NCBI RefSeq assembly: GCF_018279705.1 | Contig: NZ_CP036498.1 | Coordinates: 3,613,001 to 3,677,000 of the forward strand | From: Tardiphaga alba | Lineage (GTDB): Bacteria > Pseudomonadota > Alphaproteobacteria > Rhizobiales > Xanthobacteraceae | DNA: 64,000 bases | Reading direction: 5' to 3' | Shown: piece after piece, positions 8,651 through 17,379 of the stretch | How positions within the stretch are numbered: position 1 is the first letter of the stretch | How the letters are laid out: each line of letters begins with the position of its first letter | The notes under the pieces: generated by a model | The model's input: only the letters and a program-made list of their open reading frames with translations | The model's database searches: none | Told to the model about the DNA's origin: nothing | Made by a program: the position numbers and the translations under genes

Positions 8651-9352
8651 TTGAAGACTCGGACTCAATTGAGCCGACAACAGCCGGCGGTGGTCGCAAC
8701 CACGATCTCCGCTGGCACTTCGACGGATCCTGGCCGCGACTGCCCGCTTTGCCCGCGTCTGGTCGATTACCGGACGGAGCTGCGCGCGCGCGAACCGGAC
8801 GGCTTCAATGCGCCGGTCCCCTCATTCGGTGGCCCCGATGCACAGCTGCTGATCGTCGGCCTCGCGCCGGGCGCCCAGGGCGCCAATCGCACCGGGCGCC
8901 CATTCACCGGCGATTATGCCGGCGACCTGCTCTACGACACCCTGCTGCATTTCGGCTTTGCCACCGGCACCTTCCTGGCACGACCGGATGACGGGCTGAC
9001 ACTGACCAACAGCCGGATCACCAATGCGGTGCGCTGCGTACCGCCGCAGAACAAGCCGCTACCGGTGGAGATCACCACATGCCGGCCGTTCCTCATCGCC
9101 ACCATGGACGAGATGCCGAACCTGCGCGCCATCGTGCTGCTCGGCCGCGTCGCCCATGACACGATGCTGAAGACGCTGGGCATCCGCGCGGTGACGGCAC
9201 CATTCGGCCATGGCGCCGTCCATGATGCCGGCCGGTTCAAGCTTTACGACAGCTATCATTGCTCGCGATACAACACGAATACCGGCGTGCTCACGCCGGA
9301 AATGTTTCGTGCGGTGTTTGCGCGGGTGAAGAAGGATCTGGCTCGCGGTTGA
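8651..9352 (+). CDS. Uracil-DNA glycosylase, family 5 (UdgB), [4Fe-4S]
   Basis: Removes uracil, and in this family often hypoxanthine or other deaminated bases, from DNA as the first step of base excision repair. Four cysteines that would hold the iron-sulfur cluster are present (numbering from 8651): Cys31 and Cys34 in DCPLCPRL, Cys129 in VRCVPP and Cys144. Active-site motifs are GLAPGAQGANRTGRPFTGD and YHCSRYNTNTG, the second typical of family 5. The start is uncertain: TTG 8651, TTG 8669 and GTG 8690 are possible; an ATG at 8522 would overlap the previous gene by 110 bp. Confidence 0.88.
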   Translation: MKTRTQLSRQQPAVVATTISAGTSTDPGRDCPLCPRLVDYRTELRAREPDGFNAPVPSFGGPDAQLLIVGLAPGAQGANRTGRPFTGDYAGDLLYDTLLHFGFATGTFLARPDDGLTLTNSRITNAVRCVPPQNKPLPVEITTCRPFLIATMDEMPNLRAIVLLGRVAHDTMLKTLGIRAVTAPFGHGAVHDAGRFKLYDSYHCSRYNTNTGVLTPEMFRAVFARVKKDLARG

Positions 9353-9354
9353 CT

Positions 9355-9443
9355 TGTAGGGTGGGCAAAGGCGCGAAGCGACGTGCCCACCTTCAAGTGT
9401 ACCGGTGTTAAAGGTGGGCACGCTGCGCTTTGCCCACCCTACA
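9355..9443. repeat. Palindromic intergenic repeat, family A, copy 1
   Basis: 89 bp with perfect outer arms TGTAGGGTGGGCAAAG and CTTTGCCCACCCTACA and inner arms GTGCCCACCTT and AAGGTGGGCAC, so it can form two nested or two side-by-side hairpins. It fills the whole space between the convergent UdgB and peroxiredoxin genes, starting 3 bp after one stop and ending 3 bp before the other. The second copy at 34371-34459 has the same length. Confidence 0.88.
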
Positions 9444-9445
9444 GG

Positions 9446-10021
9446 TCAAACCGGATTGGCCTTCAACCATTCCAACACATCTCCTGCATTCCGGTCCGGC
9501 GGAAACACCGGATAGAACACATGCGAGATGGTGCCGTTGTCGATGATCAGCGCGAGGCGCTTGATCAATGTGAGATCGGCGACATCCATGGTCGGCAAGT
9601 TCAGCGCGTCGGTCAGCTCGAGCTTCTCGTCAGACAGCACCGGAAACGGCAGATGCAGCCGCGCGGCCATCTCGGTCTGGTAGGCATTGCTCTGCGTGGA
9701 CAGGCCGAACACCTGCTTTGCACCCGCGGCTTTCAGCTCGGAAAACAGATCACGGAACGAGCACGCCTGCGTGGTGCAGCCCCGCGCGCCGGGGATCATG
9801 TCCCAGTCGTCGGTAAGTCCGATCTTGCCAGGCTCGCCCGTGCGCGGATAGCCGAACACCACGGTGCGGCCTTTCAGTTCGGAGAGATCGACCGTGGTAT
9901 CATCGGTAGCGCGGAGGCTGAGCGACGGAATCGCCATGCCGACCAGATGCACCGCCGCGCCATCGTCCTCAGGCGCCGGAATCTTGCTCCAATCGACATC
10001 GGTGAGGCTCGGTTGGGTCAC
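9446..10021 (-). CDS. Peroxiredoxin, PrxQ/BCP-type cysteine pair
   Basis: Thiol peroxidase that reduces hydrogen peroxide and organic hydroperoxides. The 191-residue product has the thioredoxin-like fold with WDMIPGARGCTTQACSFRD; Cys82 is the likely peroxidatic residue and Cys87 the resolving one, five residues apart as in PrxQ. The insertion between the first strand and Cys82 (YPRTGEPGK) is typical of one AhpC/TSA subfamily. The frame stays open upstream to 10138, but that part is a translated palindromic repeat. I chose the GTG at 10021, which has GGAG eight bases upstream. Confidence 0.88.
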   Translation of the reverse strand: MTQPSLTDVDWSKIPAPEDDGAAVHLVGMAIPSLSLRATDDTTVDLSELKGRTVVFGYPRTGEPGKIGLTDDWDMIPGARGCTTQACSFRDLFSELKAAGAKQVFGLSTQSNAYQTEMAARLHLPFPVLSDEKLELTDALNLPTMDVADLTLIKRLALIIDNGTISHVFYPVFPPDRNAGDVLEWLKANPV

Positions 10022-10033
10022 GCTATGAACTCC

Positions 10034-10142
10034 GTCATTGCGAGCGTAGCGAAGCAATCCAGTCTTCGCTTGCGGCCCTCTGGATTGCTTCGTCGCTGCG
10101 CTAAGGGAAAAGCCAATTGGCTTTTCCTGACCTCGCAATGAC
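10034..10142. repeat. Palindromic intergenic repeat, family B, copy 2
   Basis: 109 bp bounded by GTCATTGCGAG (10034-10044) and CTCGCAATGAC (10132-10142), with inner GAAGCAATCCAG and CTGGATTGCTTC. Near its right end it carries a perfect 22-bp palindrome at 10106-10127 with centre GCCAATTGGC, which copy 1 at 4679 lacks. It lies between smpB and the peroxiredoxin gene and is read through by a false N-terminal extension of the latter. Confidence 0.85.
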
Positions 10143-10150
10143 GACGGTGA

Positions 10151-10624
10151 TTACCCCCGCGCGCGCAGCAAACGCCCCTTCTCGCGGCTCCAGTCGCGGT
10201 CCTTTTCGCTGGCGCGCTTGTCGTGCAGCTGCTTGCCCTTGGCGAGCGCGAGCTGCAGTTTCACGCGGCCGCGTTCATTGAAATACATCTTGAGCGGCAC
10301 CAGCGTCATGCCCTGACGCTCGACTGCGCCCATCAGCTTGTTGATCTGCTTGCGATGCAACAGCAGCTTCCGCGGGCGCTTGGGCTCGTGGTTGAACCGA
10401 TTGGCCTGCAGATATTCGGGGATGTTGCTGTTGATCAGCCAGATCTCGCCGTCCTTGGGATCGGCATAGGATTCCGCGATCGTGCTCTTGCCGTTGCGGA
10501 TCGACTTCACCTCGGTGCCGGTCAGCGCAATGCCCGCCTCCACCGTGTCTTCCACGGCGTAATTGAAGCGGGCCTTGCGGTTCTCGGCGACAACTTTGAT
10601 CGGGCGTTCGTTCTTCTCGGCCAT
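10151..10624 (-). CDS. smpB: SsrA-binding protein SmpB
   Basis: Binds tmRNA and delivers it to stalled ribosomes for trans-translation. The 157-residue protein contains the OB-fold markers [27 protein letters not shown] and [13 protein letters not shown], and the basic tail [17 protein letters not shown] that enters the mRNA channel. The ATG at 10624 was chosen over a preceding GTG. No tmRNA gene was recognised in this window. Confidence 0.96.
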   Translation of the reverse strand: MAEKNERPIKVVAENRKARFNYAVEDTVEAGIALTGTEVKSIRNGKSTIAESYADPKDGEIWLINSNIPEYLQANRFNHEPKRPRKLLLHRKQINKLMGAVERQGMTLVPLKMYFNERGRVKLQLALAKGKQLHDKRASEKDRDWSREKGRLLRARG

Positions 10625-10679
10625 CACATGCTTTCGGTGCTAGGCACCAGATATAGGAACGCCCTGCCCGCGCACCAAA

Positions 10680-11099
10680 TCAGGCTTTGGTCTTGAGCAG
10701 GTCGCGAATTTCGGTGAGCAAGGCCACTTCGGCGCTCGGCTTCGCCGGCTCGGCAGGCTTCGCCTCCTCCTTGCGCTTCAGCTTGTTCATGCCACGGATC
10801 ACCATGAACAGCACGAAGGCGACGATGATGAAGTTCAGCGTCAGCGTCAGGAAGCTGCCCCAGGCCAGCACCGCGCCCTGCTTCTTGGCGTCGGCGAGAT
10901 TGGTGGCGGTCACCGACTTCGAGAGGCCGGTGAAGTAATTCGAGAAATCGAGGCCGCCGGTGATGGCGCCGATGATCGGCATGATGATGTCCGCCACCAT
11001 CGACGACACGATGGCACCAAAGGCCGCGCCGATGATCACGCCGACGGCGAGATCGACCACGTTGCCCTTCATCGCGAAATCACGAAATTCCTTCAGCAT
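10680..11099 (-). CDS. mscL: Large-conductance mechanosensitive channel
   Basis: Inner-membrane pentameric channel opened by membrane tension during hypo-osmotic shock. The 139-residue product starts [20 protein letters not shown], then TM1 with the pore-lining [18 protein letters not shown], a periplasmic loop, TM2 ([14 protein letters not shown]) and a cytoplasmic helix rich in Lys, Glu, Ala and Pro. The ATG at 11099 has GAGGGG about seven bases upstream; a TTG at 11105 is also in frame. Confidence 0.96.
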   Translation of the reverse strand: MLKEFRDFAMKGNVVDLAVGVIIGAAFGAIVSSMVADIIMPIIGAITGGLDFSNYFTGLSKSVTATNLADAKKQGAVLAWGSFLTLTLNFIIVAFVLFMVIRGMNKLKRKEEAKPAEPAKPSAEVALLTEIRDLLKTKA

Positions 11100-11253
11100 G
11101 CGCAATCCCCTCAGTCCTGAAATAACCGGTCAATCCCGGCGAATAGAAAAGCGATGATGTAGCCAAAGCAGCCGGGCGTCCAATGGATCGTGTCTAGCTT
11201 TTATTTGACGCGTTTTCTTGACGCGAACCGGATCCACTTCGCTGGAAAACGCT

Positions 11254-12146
11254 CTAGTTGATCAATCCGGCATGAACCATGGCGGCACGGATGGCTTTGC
11301 CGGTCGGCTCCGTCACAGGCAGCAGCGGCAGACGCACGCTTTCGTCGCCGCGGTCGAGCAGCTTGAGGCCATGCTTGGCGCCGGCAAGGCCCGGCTCCTT
11401 GAAGATGGTGTCATGCAACGGCGTCAGGCGATCCTGCACCTTCAGCGCGCCGGCATAGTCGCCCTTGAATACCAGCTCCATCAGTTCGGCGCAGAGTTTT
11501 GGCGCCACATTGGCGGTGACGGAGATGCAGCCATGGCCCCGGCGGCCATGTAGGACAGCGCCGTCATGTCTTCGCCCGAGAGCTGGATGAAATCCGGGCC
11601 CATGGCGTGGCGCTGCTTGGAAACGCGGCCAACATCGGCGGTGGCGTCCTTCACACCGGCGATGTTCTTGAGTTCGTACAAGCGCGCCATGGTCTCGACG
11701 GACATATCAACCACGGAGCGCGGGGGAATGTTGTAAATAATGATCGGAATACCGATCGCGTCATTCACCGCCTTGAAGTGCTGATACATGCCCTCCTGGG
11801 TGGGCTTGTTGTAATAGGGGGTGACGACGAGGACGCCATCGGCGCCGGCCTTCTCGGCATGCTTGGCAAGTGCCACGGCTTCCCGGGTCGAGTTCGAGCC
11901 GGCGCCGGCAATGACGGGCAAGCGGCCCTTGGCTTCGTCAATGCACCATTCGACGACCTTGGCGTGTTCCTCATGGCTCAAGGTCGGGCTCTCGCCGGTG
12001 GTACCGACGGGAACCAGTCCGTGGGAGCCTTCGGCGATCTGCCAGGCGACGTGGGCGCGCACGGCTCCCTCGTCCAGCGCACCGGCTTTGAACGGGGTGA
12101 CCAGAGCTGTGTAGGACCCCCGGAAAATCGTCTTGGTGGCTGCCAT
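11254..12146 (-). pseudogene. dapA: 4-hydroxy-tetrahydrodipicolinate synthase, one apparent frameshift
   Basis: DapA condenses pyruvate with aspartate semialdehyde, the first step of the lysine and diaminopimelate branch. The N-terminal frame (12146 down to about 11540) shows VGTTGES, Tyr138 in IIIYNIP and the Schiff-base Lys166 in GVKDATAD. It then switches frame after [14 protein letters not shown]; the C-terminal part continues in another frame from [10 protein letters not shown] to a stop at 11254. One extra C in the run at 11537-11540 would restore [19 protein letters not shown], as in intact DapA, and a normal 297 residues. DapA is usually essential, so a sequence error is likelier than a dead gene. 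Confidence 0.85.
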
Positions 12147-12407
12147 GGTCTGCTCCGAACGCGATGCGGCTTCCGCCGTCTGCTTGAACCTATTGAATGG
12201 ACTGCGAGTCTTACCGACTTCGGAGCTGCGGCGAAAGACCGCCCAAGCCGGTATCAGGCTGGTTTTGCGGCGTTTCCGCCCCGATTTCGCCGCTGTGACG
12301 GCGCACATCACGATGCGAGGCGACCGGCGTTGACGAATTGGTCACCCTTTCAATCAAATACATCAGGGGAATGTCGGCGAAGATGTGATTCGCCGCGAGG
12401 AAACAGC

Positions 12408-14825
12408 GTGACGCGACTGATCCCAACTCCTGCGGCCCGACGGACGGCGCTCCGCGCCGGCTTAGCGCTGCTGCTCAGCGTCTCGATCCCGGCACTCGAA
12501 GCCGGCGCCGCCGGTACGACCGACGCATCAAAGACCAGCCAGGCAGCCAAAGGCGCCGCGGCCAAGCCGGCCGCCGCCAAGCCCGCAGCAGCCAAAGGCG
12601 CAGCGGACAAATCGGCTCCGAAGCCTGCTGCAGCCAAGCCTGCAGCCTCCAGACCGGCTCCCGCCAAATCCACGGCCGCGAAGTCCGATGCAGCAAAGCC
12701 GGCGGCATCAAAGCCTTCGGCCGCGAAGACGACGGCCGCCAAACCCGCTGCGGCAAAACCCGCCGCGGCCAAGCCCGCCACGGCGCCCGCAGCACATACG
12801 GGCACGGTCAATCCGGCGCCTGTGATCCAGCCGGCCACGCGCCAGCATGCCGTCGCCCCGCCGGCCGCGAAGAAGCCGCCGCCTGCCCGCGCGGCGATCG
12901 CCGCCACCAGCTCAACCTCGCAGGCCGATGGCCAGGCTCTGGAAAACGTCATCGAGCTCGTCCGCAAGGGCAAGAGCGGTGAAGCCGGCCAGGTCGCGCA
13001 GACCATCGGCGACCCCGTCGCGCGCAAACTCGGTGAGTGGATCTATCTGCGCAGCGAGAACAACGGCGCCTCCGTGGAGCGCTATCGCGCTTTCATCGCC
13101 GCCAATCCGAGCTGGCCATCGCAGACCTTCATGCGCCGCCGCAGCGAGGCCGCATTGTGGGACGATCGCCGCGACGACAGCGCAATCCAGGCCTATTTCG
13201 CAGATGAAAAGCCGATCTCTGCCAAGGGCAAGTTCGCTCTGGCGAAGTCGCTGCTGGCACGCGGCGACCGCGCAACGGCCGAGCGCTTGATCCGCGACGC
13301 CTGGCGCAGCGATCCGATTTCCGGCGACACCGAGAACATGGCCATCGACCAGTTCGGCGCTCTGATCACACCCGGCGATCACAAAGCGCGCATGGACATG
13401 CTGCTCTATGGCAGCGATGGCGATCCCGGCCTGCGCTCGGCGAAACGCCTCGGCGGCGCGCAGATGGCGCTGGCGCGGGCGCGCATCGCTGTCACCAAGA
13501 AGGCATCGAATGCCAAGGCGCTGCTCGATGGCGTGCCGCACGAATTGCACAGCGATCCCGGCTATCTCTTCAGCCGCATCCAGCAACTGCGCCGTGACGA
13601 ACGTTTTGCCGACGCCGCGCGCTTGATGTCGTCCGTGCCGAAGGACATCAGCCGCCTGCACAATCTGGACGAATGGTGGATCGAGCGCCGCCTGCTGTCG
13701 CGAAAACTGCTGGATATAGGTGAGCATCGCGCTGCCTATGTGGTGGCGCGTGATGCGGCCCTCCCCGCACGCGACATCTACAAGACCGAGCAGGAATTCA
13801 CCGCCGGCTGGATCGCACTGCGCTTCCTGAAGGATCCTGCGACAGCATCGCAGCATTTCGCGCGCATCGGCGTCGGCAGCGTCAATCCGACTGCGCTGGC
13901 CCGCGCCGGCTACTGGCAAGGTCGCGCGGCGGAAGCCGCCGGCCGCAGCTCCGAAGCGCGCGCGGCCTATACGCGCGCGGCAGAACAATCGACCAGCTAT
14001 TACGGTCAGCTTGCGCGCGGAAAACTCGGCCTGCCGCAACTCGACATCAGCGGCTCGCTGTCATCGCGCGCGCGCGGATCCGACCGCCTCGAAATCGTCC
14101 GCGCCGTGCAGCTGCTGTATGCGCTCGACGAGAAGGAGATCGCGATTCCGATCTTTGCCGATGTCGGCGAGAACGGCGATCCCGAAGCGGTGCTTGGCCT
14201 CAGCGAACTGGCGGCGCAAAACAAGGACGCGCGCGGCATGCTGCTGGTCGGAAAGGCTGCGCTCAATCGCGGCCTGCCCTTCGATCACTACGCCTATCCG
14301 ACCATGGGCATTCCGAGCTATCGGCCGGTCGGACCGGAAGTCGAGCCCGCCGTCGTCTATGCGATCGCGCGGCAGGAAAGCGCGTTCAACCCGGCCGTCG
14401 TGTCACCGGCCAATGCCTATGGCCTGATGCAGGTGACGCCATCAGCCGCGCAATATGTCGCCAAGCGCCACGGCGCGACTTACGACCTCGCTCGGCTGAA
14501 GAACGACTCGACCTATAATGCCGCACTCGGCGCCGCCGAACTCGGCGGGCTGCTGGAAGACTATCGCGGCTCCTACATCATGACCTTCGCAGGCTACAAT
14601 GCCGGCCGCGGTAGCGTGCGCAAATGGATCGAGCGCTACGGCGATCCACGCGATCCCAATGTGGATGCCGTGGACTGGGTGGAGTCGATTCCCTTCGCCG
14701 AGACGCGCAACTACGTCCAGCGCATCATGGAAAACCTGCAGGTCTATCGCGCCCGCTTCGGCGGCGGCACCAAGCTGCAGATCGACGCCGACCTGCATCG
14801 CGGCCGCGGCAGCAGCGTCGAGTAA
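12408..14825 (+). CDS. slt: Soluble lytic transglycosylase with Lys/Ala/Pro-rich linker
   Basis: Periplasmic muramidase that cleaves peptidoglycan with formation of 1,6-anhydromuramic acid. The GTG at 12408 follows CGAGGAAACAGC; an N-terminal signal peptide with the hydrophobic core AGLALLLSVS follows. Residues about 38-165 are a low-complexity linker of repeated AKPAAAKP-like units. A long helical superhelix domain comes next, then the C-terminal SLT domain with catalytic Glu657 in ARQESAFNP, AYGLMQVTP and FAGYNAGRG. 805 aa, longer than E. coli Slt70 because of the linker. The open frame runs upstream to 11607 but that part is antisense to dapA. Confidence 0.9.
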   Translation: MTRLIPTPAARRTALRAGLALLLSVSIPALEAGAAGTTDASKTSQAAKGAAAKPAAAKPAAAKGAADKSAPKPAAAKPAASRPAPAKSTAAKSDAAKPAASKPSAAKTTAAKPAAAKPAAAKPATAPAAHTGTVNPAPVIQPATRQHAVAPPAAKKPPPARAAIAATSSTSQADGQALENVIELVRKGKSGEAGQVAQTIGDPVARKLGEWIYLRSENNGASVERYRAFIAANPSWPSQTFMRRRSEAALWDDRRDDSAIQAYFADEKPISAKGKFALAKSLLARGDRATAERLIRDAWRSDPISGDTENMAIDQFGALITPGDHKARMDMLLYGSDGDPGLRSAKRLGGAQMALARARIAVTKKASNAKALLDGVPHELHSDPGYLFSRIQQLRRDERFADAARLMSSVPKDISRLHNLDEWWIERRLLSRKLLDIGEHRAAYVVARDAALPARDIYKTEQEFTAGWIALRFLKDPATASQHFARIGVGSVNPTALARAGYWQGRAAEAAGRSSEARAAYTRAAEQSTSYYGQLARGKLGLPQLDISGSLSSRARGSDRLEIVRAVQLLYALDEKEIAIPIFADVGENGDPEAVLGLSELAAQNKDARGMLLVGKAALNRGLPFDHYAYPTMGIPSYRPVGPEVEPAVVYAIARQESAFNPAVVSPANAYGLMQVTPSAAQYVAKRHGATYDLARLKNDSTYNAALGAAELGGLLEDYRGSYIMTFAGYNAGRGSVRKWIERYGDPRDPNVDAVDWVESIPFAETRNYVQRIMENLQVYRARFGGGTKLQIDADLHRGRGSSVE

Positions 14826-14837
14826 CGCCTCCTCCGT

Positions 14838-14863
14838 TTGTCACCACCCGCGAAAGCGGGTGG
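14838..14863. repeat. Short perfect hairpin after slt
   Basis: ACCACCCGC (about 14841-14849), loop GAAA, GCGGGTGGT (14854-14862). It starts about 15 bp after the slt stop. It lacks a following T run, so it is more likely an RNA-stabilising or repeat element than a terminator. Confidence 0.6.
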
Positions 14864-14988
14864 TCCAGTAAGCACGATCGCTCCAACTCCACTACAACAG
14901 CCGATGTCTACTGGATCGCCCGGTCAAGCCGGACGACGACAATGAGGCGCCCGGCGCCATCAGCCGCAACTTCGTCACCCAAACAAAA

Positions 14989-15019
14989 ACCCCCGGCAGT
15001 TTCCTGCCGGGGGTCTTTT
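14989..15019. terminator. Bidirectional terminator between slt and porin
   Basis: An 11-bp perfect stem, ACCCCCGGCAG (14989-14999) with CTGCCGGGGGT (15004-15014). CTTTTT follows on the plus strand, and on the minus strand the stem is followed by TTTTGTTTG. It can stop both slt and the convergent porin transcript. Confidence 0.88.
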
Positions 15020-15052
15020 TGTCCGATATCGATTGCCGTGAGGCGGTCGATA

Positions 15053-16603
15053 TTAGAACGAGCGCAGCACCTGGAACGAGCCGTTGTAGATGCTCTGATC
15101 CTGGAGAGCGTAGCCGCCCTGCGGGTTCGCACGGCCGCTCACAGAACCACTGAAGGTGCCACCGAGCTGCTGCTCGAGACGGGTGTAGGTGAATTCGGCC
15201 GAGAAGGTCAGGTTCTTGACCGGGGTCCAGGCGGTACGGGTACCGATCTGGGCGATGCCGAAGTCGAAGTTGCCAGTCGAACCGTTGAGCGAACCGTTGT
15301 TCGAACCGGTACCAGCGAGACGGCCCGCATCGAAAGCAGCGGCGAGGATCGCGTTGCCGCCGTCACCATACGAGATGTGGCTGTAGCTGCCGAACAGCGA
15401 CGTGCGCCATGCCGGGTTCCAGTAGTGCTCGTAGAAACCGACAACCGACCAAGCTTCGCTCTGCTGGATCTGGCCATTGAGGCCATACACGCCGTCAAGC
15501 ACGTAACCAAAAGCGATCGAGTTCGCATCAGCCTTGGCAAAGCGACCGCCGCCGGTGCTGTCGGTGGTGCCGCCAGCCATTGCGTACTTGGCAGCGCCCT
15601 TGGCATAGGTGGCTTCGAGCTTCAGGCTGTCGCCAGCACCGGTCGGCAGGTTCTTGAACTCGACAGCGCCGTTGACGGCGAAGCCGTAGGAGTCATCCGG
15701 ATGGCCGGTGCCCGAGTTACCCGCAGCGAAGCCGCCGGTCCCTGCGGCACTGTAAGCACCCGCGTAGAAGCCAGGAGTGATCGTGTGCATCGCAGCACCG
15801 AAGTGTAGCGAACCCCAAGCCTGATCGAGGCGCAGGTTGGCGACAACGTCCGGAATGTGGTTGCCACCATAGGAATTACCCAGGAAGGTATTCGCAGTGG
15901 TGCCGTAGCCGGAGGTGGTGGTGCCGGTGCCGCCGAACGGAGCAGCAAGCTGCAGACCGGCGTTGTAGAGACCGGCATTGCGATAGGGCGTCGCGTTTTC
16001 GAGCGAGATGGTGCCCGACACGCCGTTACCGAACGAAGCGGTGTACGAGATCTGCGGGATACCGGTGGTGTTGTTCGAGCCGGCCATGAAGCCCGACGAG
16101 ACGTAAGGCTTCGAGAGCGCCCACTGCGGGTCGAACTGCGAGACGGCCTTACCGAAGGTGAAACCGGCGAACTGAATGAACGCGTAGTCGACTTCAGCGA
16201 AGCCGCCAGCGATGTTTTCACGGTTCTGCGAGAAGTCGAACTGCAGGTTCGCATAGGTGCGGACAACGCCGTATTCGGTGGCGGTGCGCGTATCGGTGGT
16301 CAGGTTGATACGCGAACGGCTGACGAAGTTGTCCTTGTTCCAGGCGCCGGCGCCACCAGCGCTACCCTGCCAGAACGGGGTGTCGTAAGCATTGCCGTTG
16401 ATGGTGGTGTCGATACGGATCGCGCCGCCGATCTTGACGCAGGTGTCGGTGCCCGGGATGTAGTAGAAACCGGCGCCGTAGAGAGAGCAAACCTTCACGT
16501 ATTCAACGGCCTTGGCCTTGACCGGAAGATCTGCTGCCTGAGCGCCACCAACAGCGAGGATCGTCGCTGCGGAGCCCAGGATAAGGCCCTTAATCGTCTT
16601 CAT
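15053..16603 (-). CDS. Outer-membrane porin (Porin_2 / Rhizobiales type)
   Basis: General diffusion porin. The 516-residue precursor starts with the signal peptide MKTIKGLILGSAATILAVGG ending at AQA, and the mature protein opens ADLPVKAKAVEYVKVCSLYG, the hallmark of Rhizobiales porins, with a Cys pair (VCSLYGAGF and TDTCVKIGG). Alternating aromatic beta strands follow and the chain ends in Phe (VLRSF), as needed for BAM recognition. It is transcribed alone, with a long leader and a shared terminator. Confidence 0.93.
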   Translation of the reverse strand: MKTIKGLILGSAATILAVGGAQAADLPVKAKAVEYVKVCSLYGAGFYYIPGTDTCVKIGGAIRIDTTINGNAYDTPFWQGSAGGAGAWNKDNFVSRSRINLTTDTRTATEYGVVRTYANLQFDFSQNRENIAGGFAEVDYAFIQFAGFTFGKAVSQFDPQWALSKPYVSSGFMAGSNNTTGIPQISYTASFGNGVSGTISLENATPYRNAGLYNAGLQLAAPFGGTGTTTSGYGTTANTFLGNSYGGNHIPDVVANLRLDQAWGSLHFGAAMHTITPGFYAGAYSAAGTGGFAAGNSGTGHPDDSYGFAVNGAVEFKNLPTGAGDSLKLEATYAKGAAKYAMAGGTTDSTGGGRFAKADANSIAFGYVLDGVYGLNGQIQQSEAWSVVGFYEHYWNPAWRTSLFGSYSHISYGDGGNAILAAAFDAGRLAGTGSNNGSLNGSTGNFDFGIAQIGTRTAWTPVKNLTFSAEFTYTRLEQQLGGTFSGSVSGRANPQGGYALQDQSIYNGSFQVLRSF

Positions 16604-17218
16604 GTAACCTCCAAGTTGCTAAAGGGAAGGTTCCGTCACGGGGTGAAACACCCTGAAGACAAGCCCCTAGATCCCTGACAACCCGCACCGAGACTCACGA
16701 CCAAGCCACATGCCCGCGGCTCGAATCCATCATCAATACGGGACGACCTCGGGATGCCCCCTCCGTCGCAGGCGGACCATCTCCCAAGGCCTTCCGCTTC
16801 GCAATCATGGAACGCCTTAAAGCCGCCGCGGTTAGGCCGTTTCCAAGGAGGTGTTGCTCAAATCACACGGGCACGTGATTGATGAATTTCCATAAGCAAC
16901 TGTTATTTATAGATTATTTTAGTTGTAAAATTACCGTCACAAACATCGCGCGTAACGTGCAATGCAACACAACCGATGCAGGGAATTGAAACAGACGCGA
17001 TTTCGCCCCGAATCGAACCGGCCATCTGTCCGGAATCGCCGCGCCGATGACGTGTCATTTCAGCTGTAATCAAACGAGCACACGCACGCGCGTCACCCGT
17101 CTCGCCGCAAATCTGGTGCTGGACGTCGGCTTCTCCGTGAAAATCTCATCGTGCTGTTGATGGAGACGCCATCTGCCGCTTGCGGCTCACGCCGCTGTCG
17201 GGCATATGCAGCCATGAT
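16604..17218. other. Long upstream region of the porin gene
   Basis: About 615 bp between the porin start and tRNA-Ser. The part at 16880-16960 is markedly AT-rich for this genome and is the best candidate for the porin promoter. CTCC on the plus strand just before the porin ATG gives GGAGG on the minus strand as ribosome site. I see no gene in the region; a 72-codon minus-strand frame at 17093-17311 is antisense to the tRNA. Confidence 0.5.
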
Positions 17219-17310
17219 GGAGCTGTGGCCGAGTGGCTGAAGGCACCGCTTTGCTAAAGCGGCATACCTGTTAAAGGGTATCGAGGGTTCGAATCCCTCC
17301 GGCTCCGCCA
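17219..17310 (+). tRNA. tRNA-Ser (GCT anticodon)
   Basis: 92 nt with acceptor arms GGAGCTG and CGGCTCC, encoded CCA end, D arm GGCCGAGTGGCTGAAGGC, anticodon stem CCGCT/AGCGG around the loop TTGCTAA (anticodon GCT at 17253-17255), a long class II variable arm and the T arm GAGGGTTCGAATCCCTC. It reads AGC and AGT codons. I see no integrase or repeated tRNA end nearby. Confidence 0.97.
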
Positions 17311-17379
17311 TCCCTACGCTAAACCATTCAGCAGCATGGCTGAACGCATTCCGACCGAGCGGCGTAAGGCCACGAGCTC

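Noticed and set aside
10022..10138. N-terminal extension of the peroxiredoxin frame
   Set aside because: It is a translated family B palindrome; the GTG at 10021 has a ribosome site.
11607..12407. N-terminal 267 codons of the long frame leading into slt
   Set aside because: Antisense to dapA; a GTG with a ribosome site and signal peptide at 12408 explains the start.
17093..17311. 72-codon minus-strand frame starting MAEPEGFEPS
   Set aside because: It is antisense to tRNA-Ser; this is a well-known false ORF over tRNA genes.
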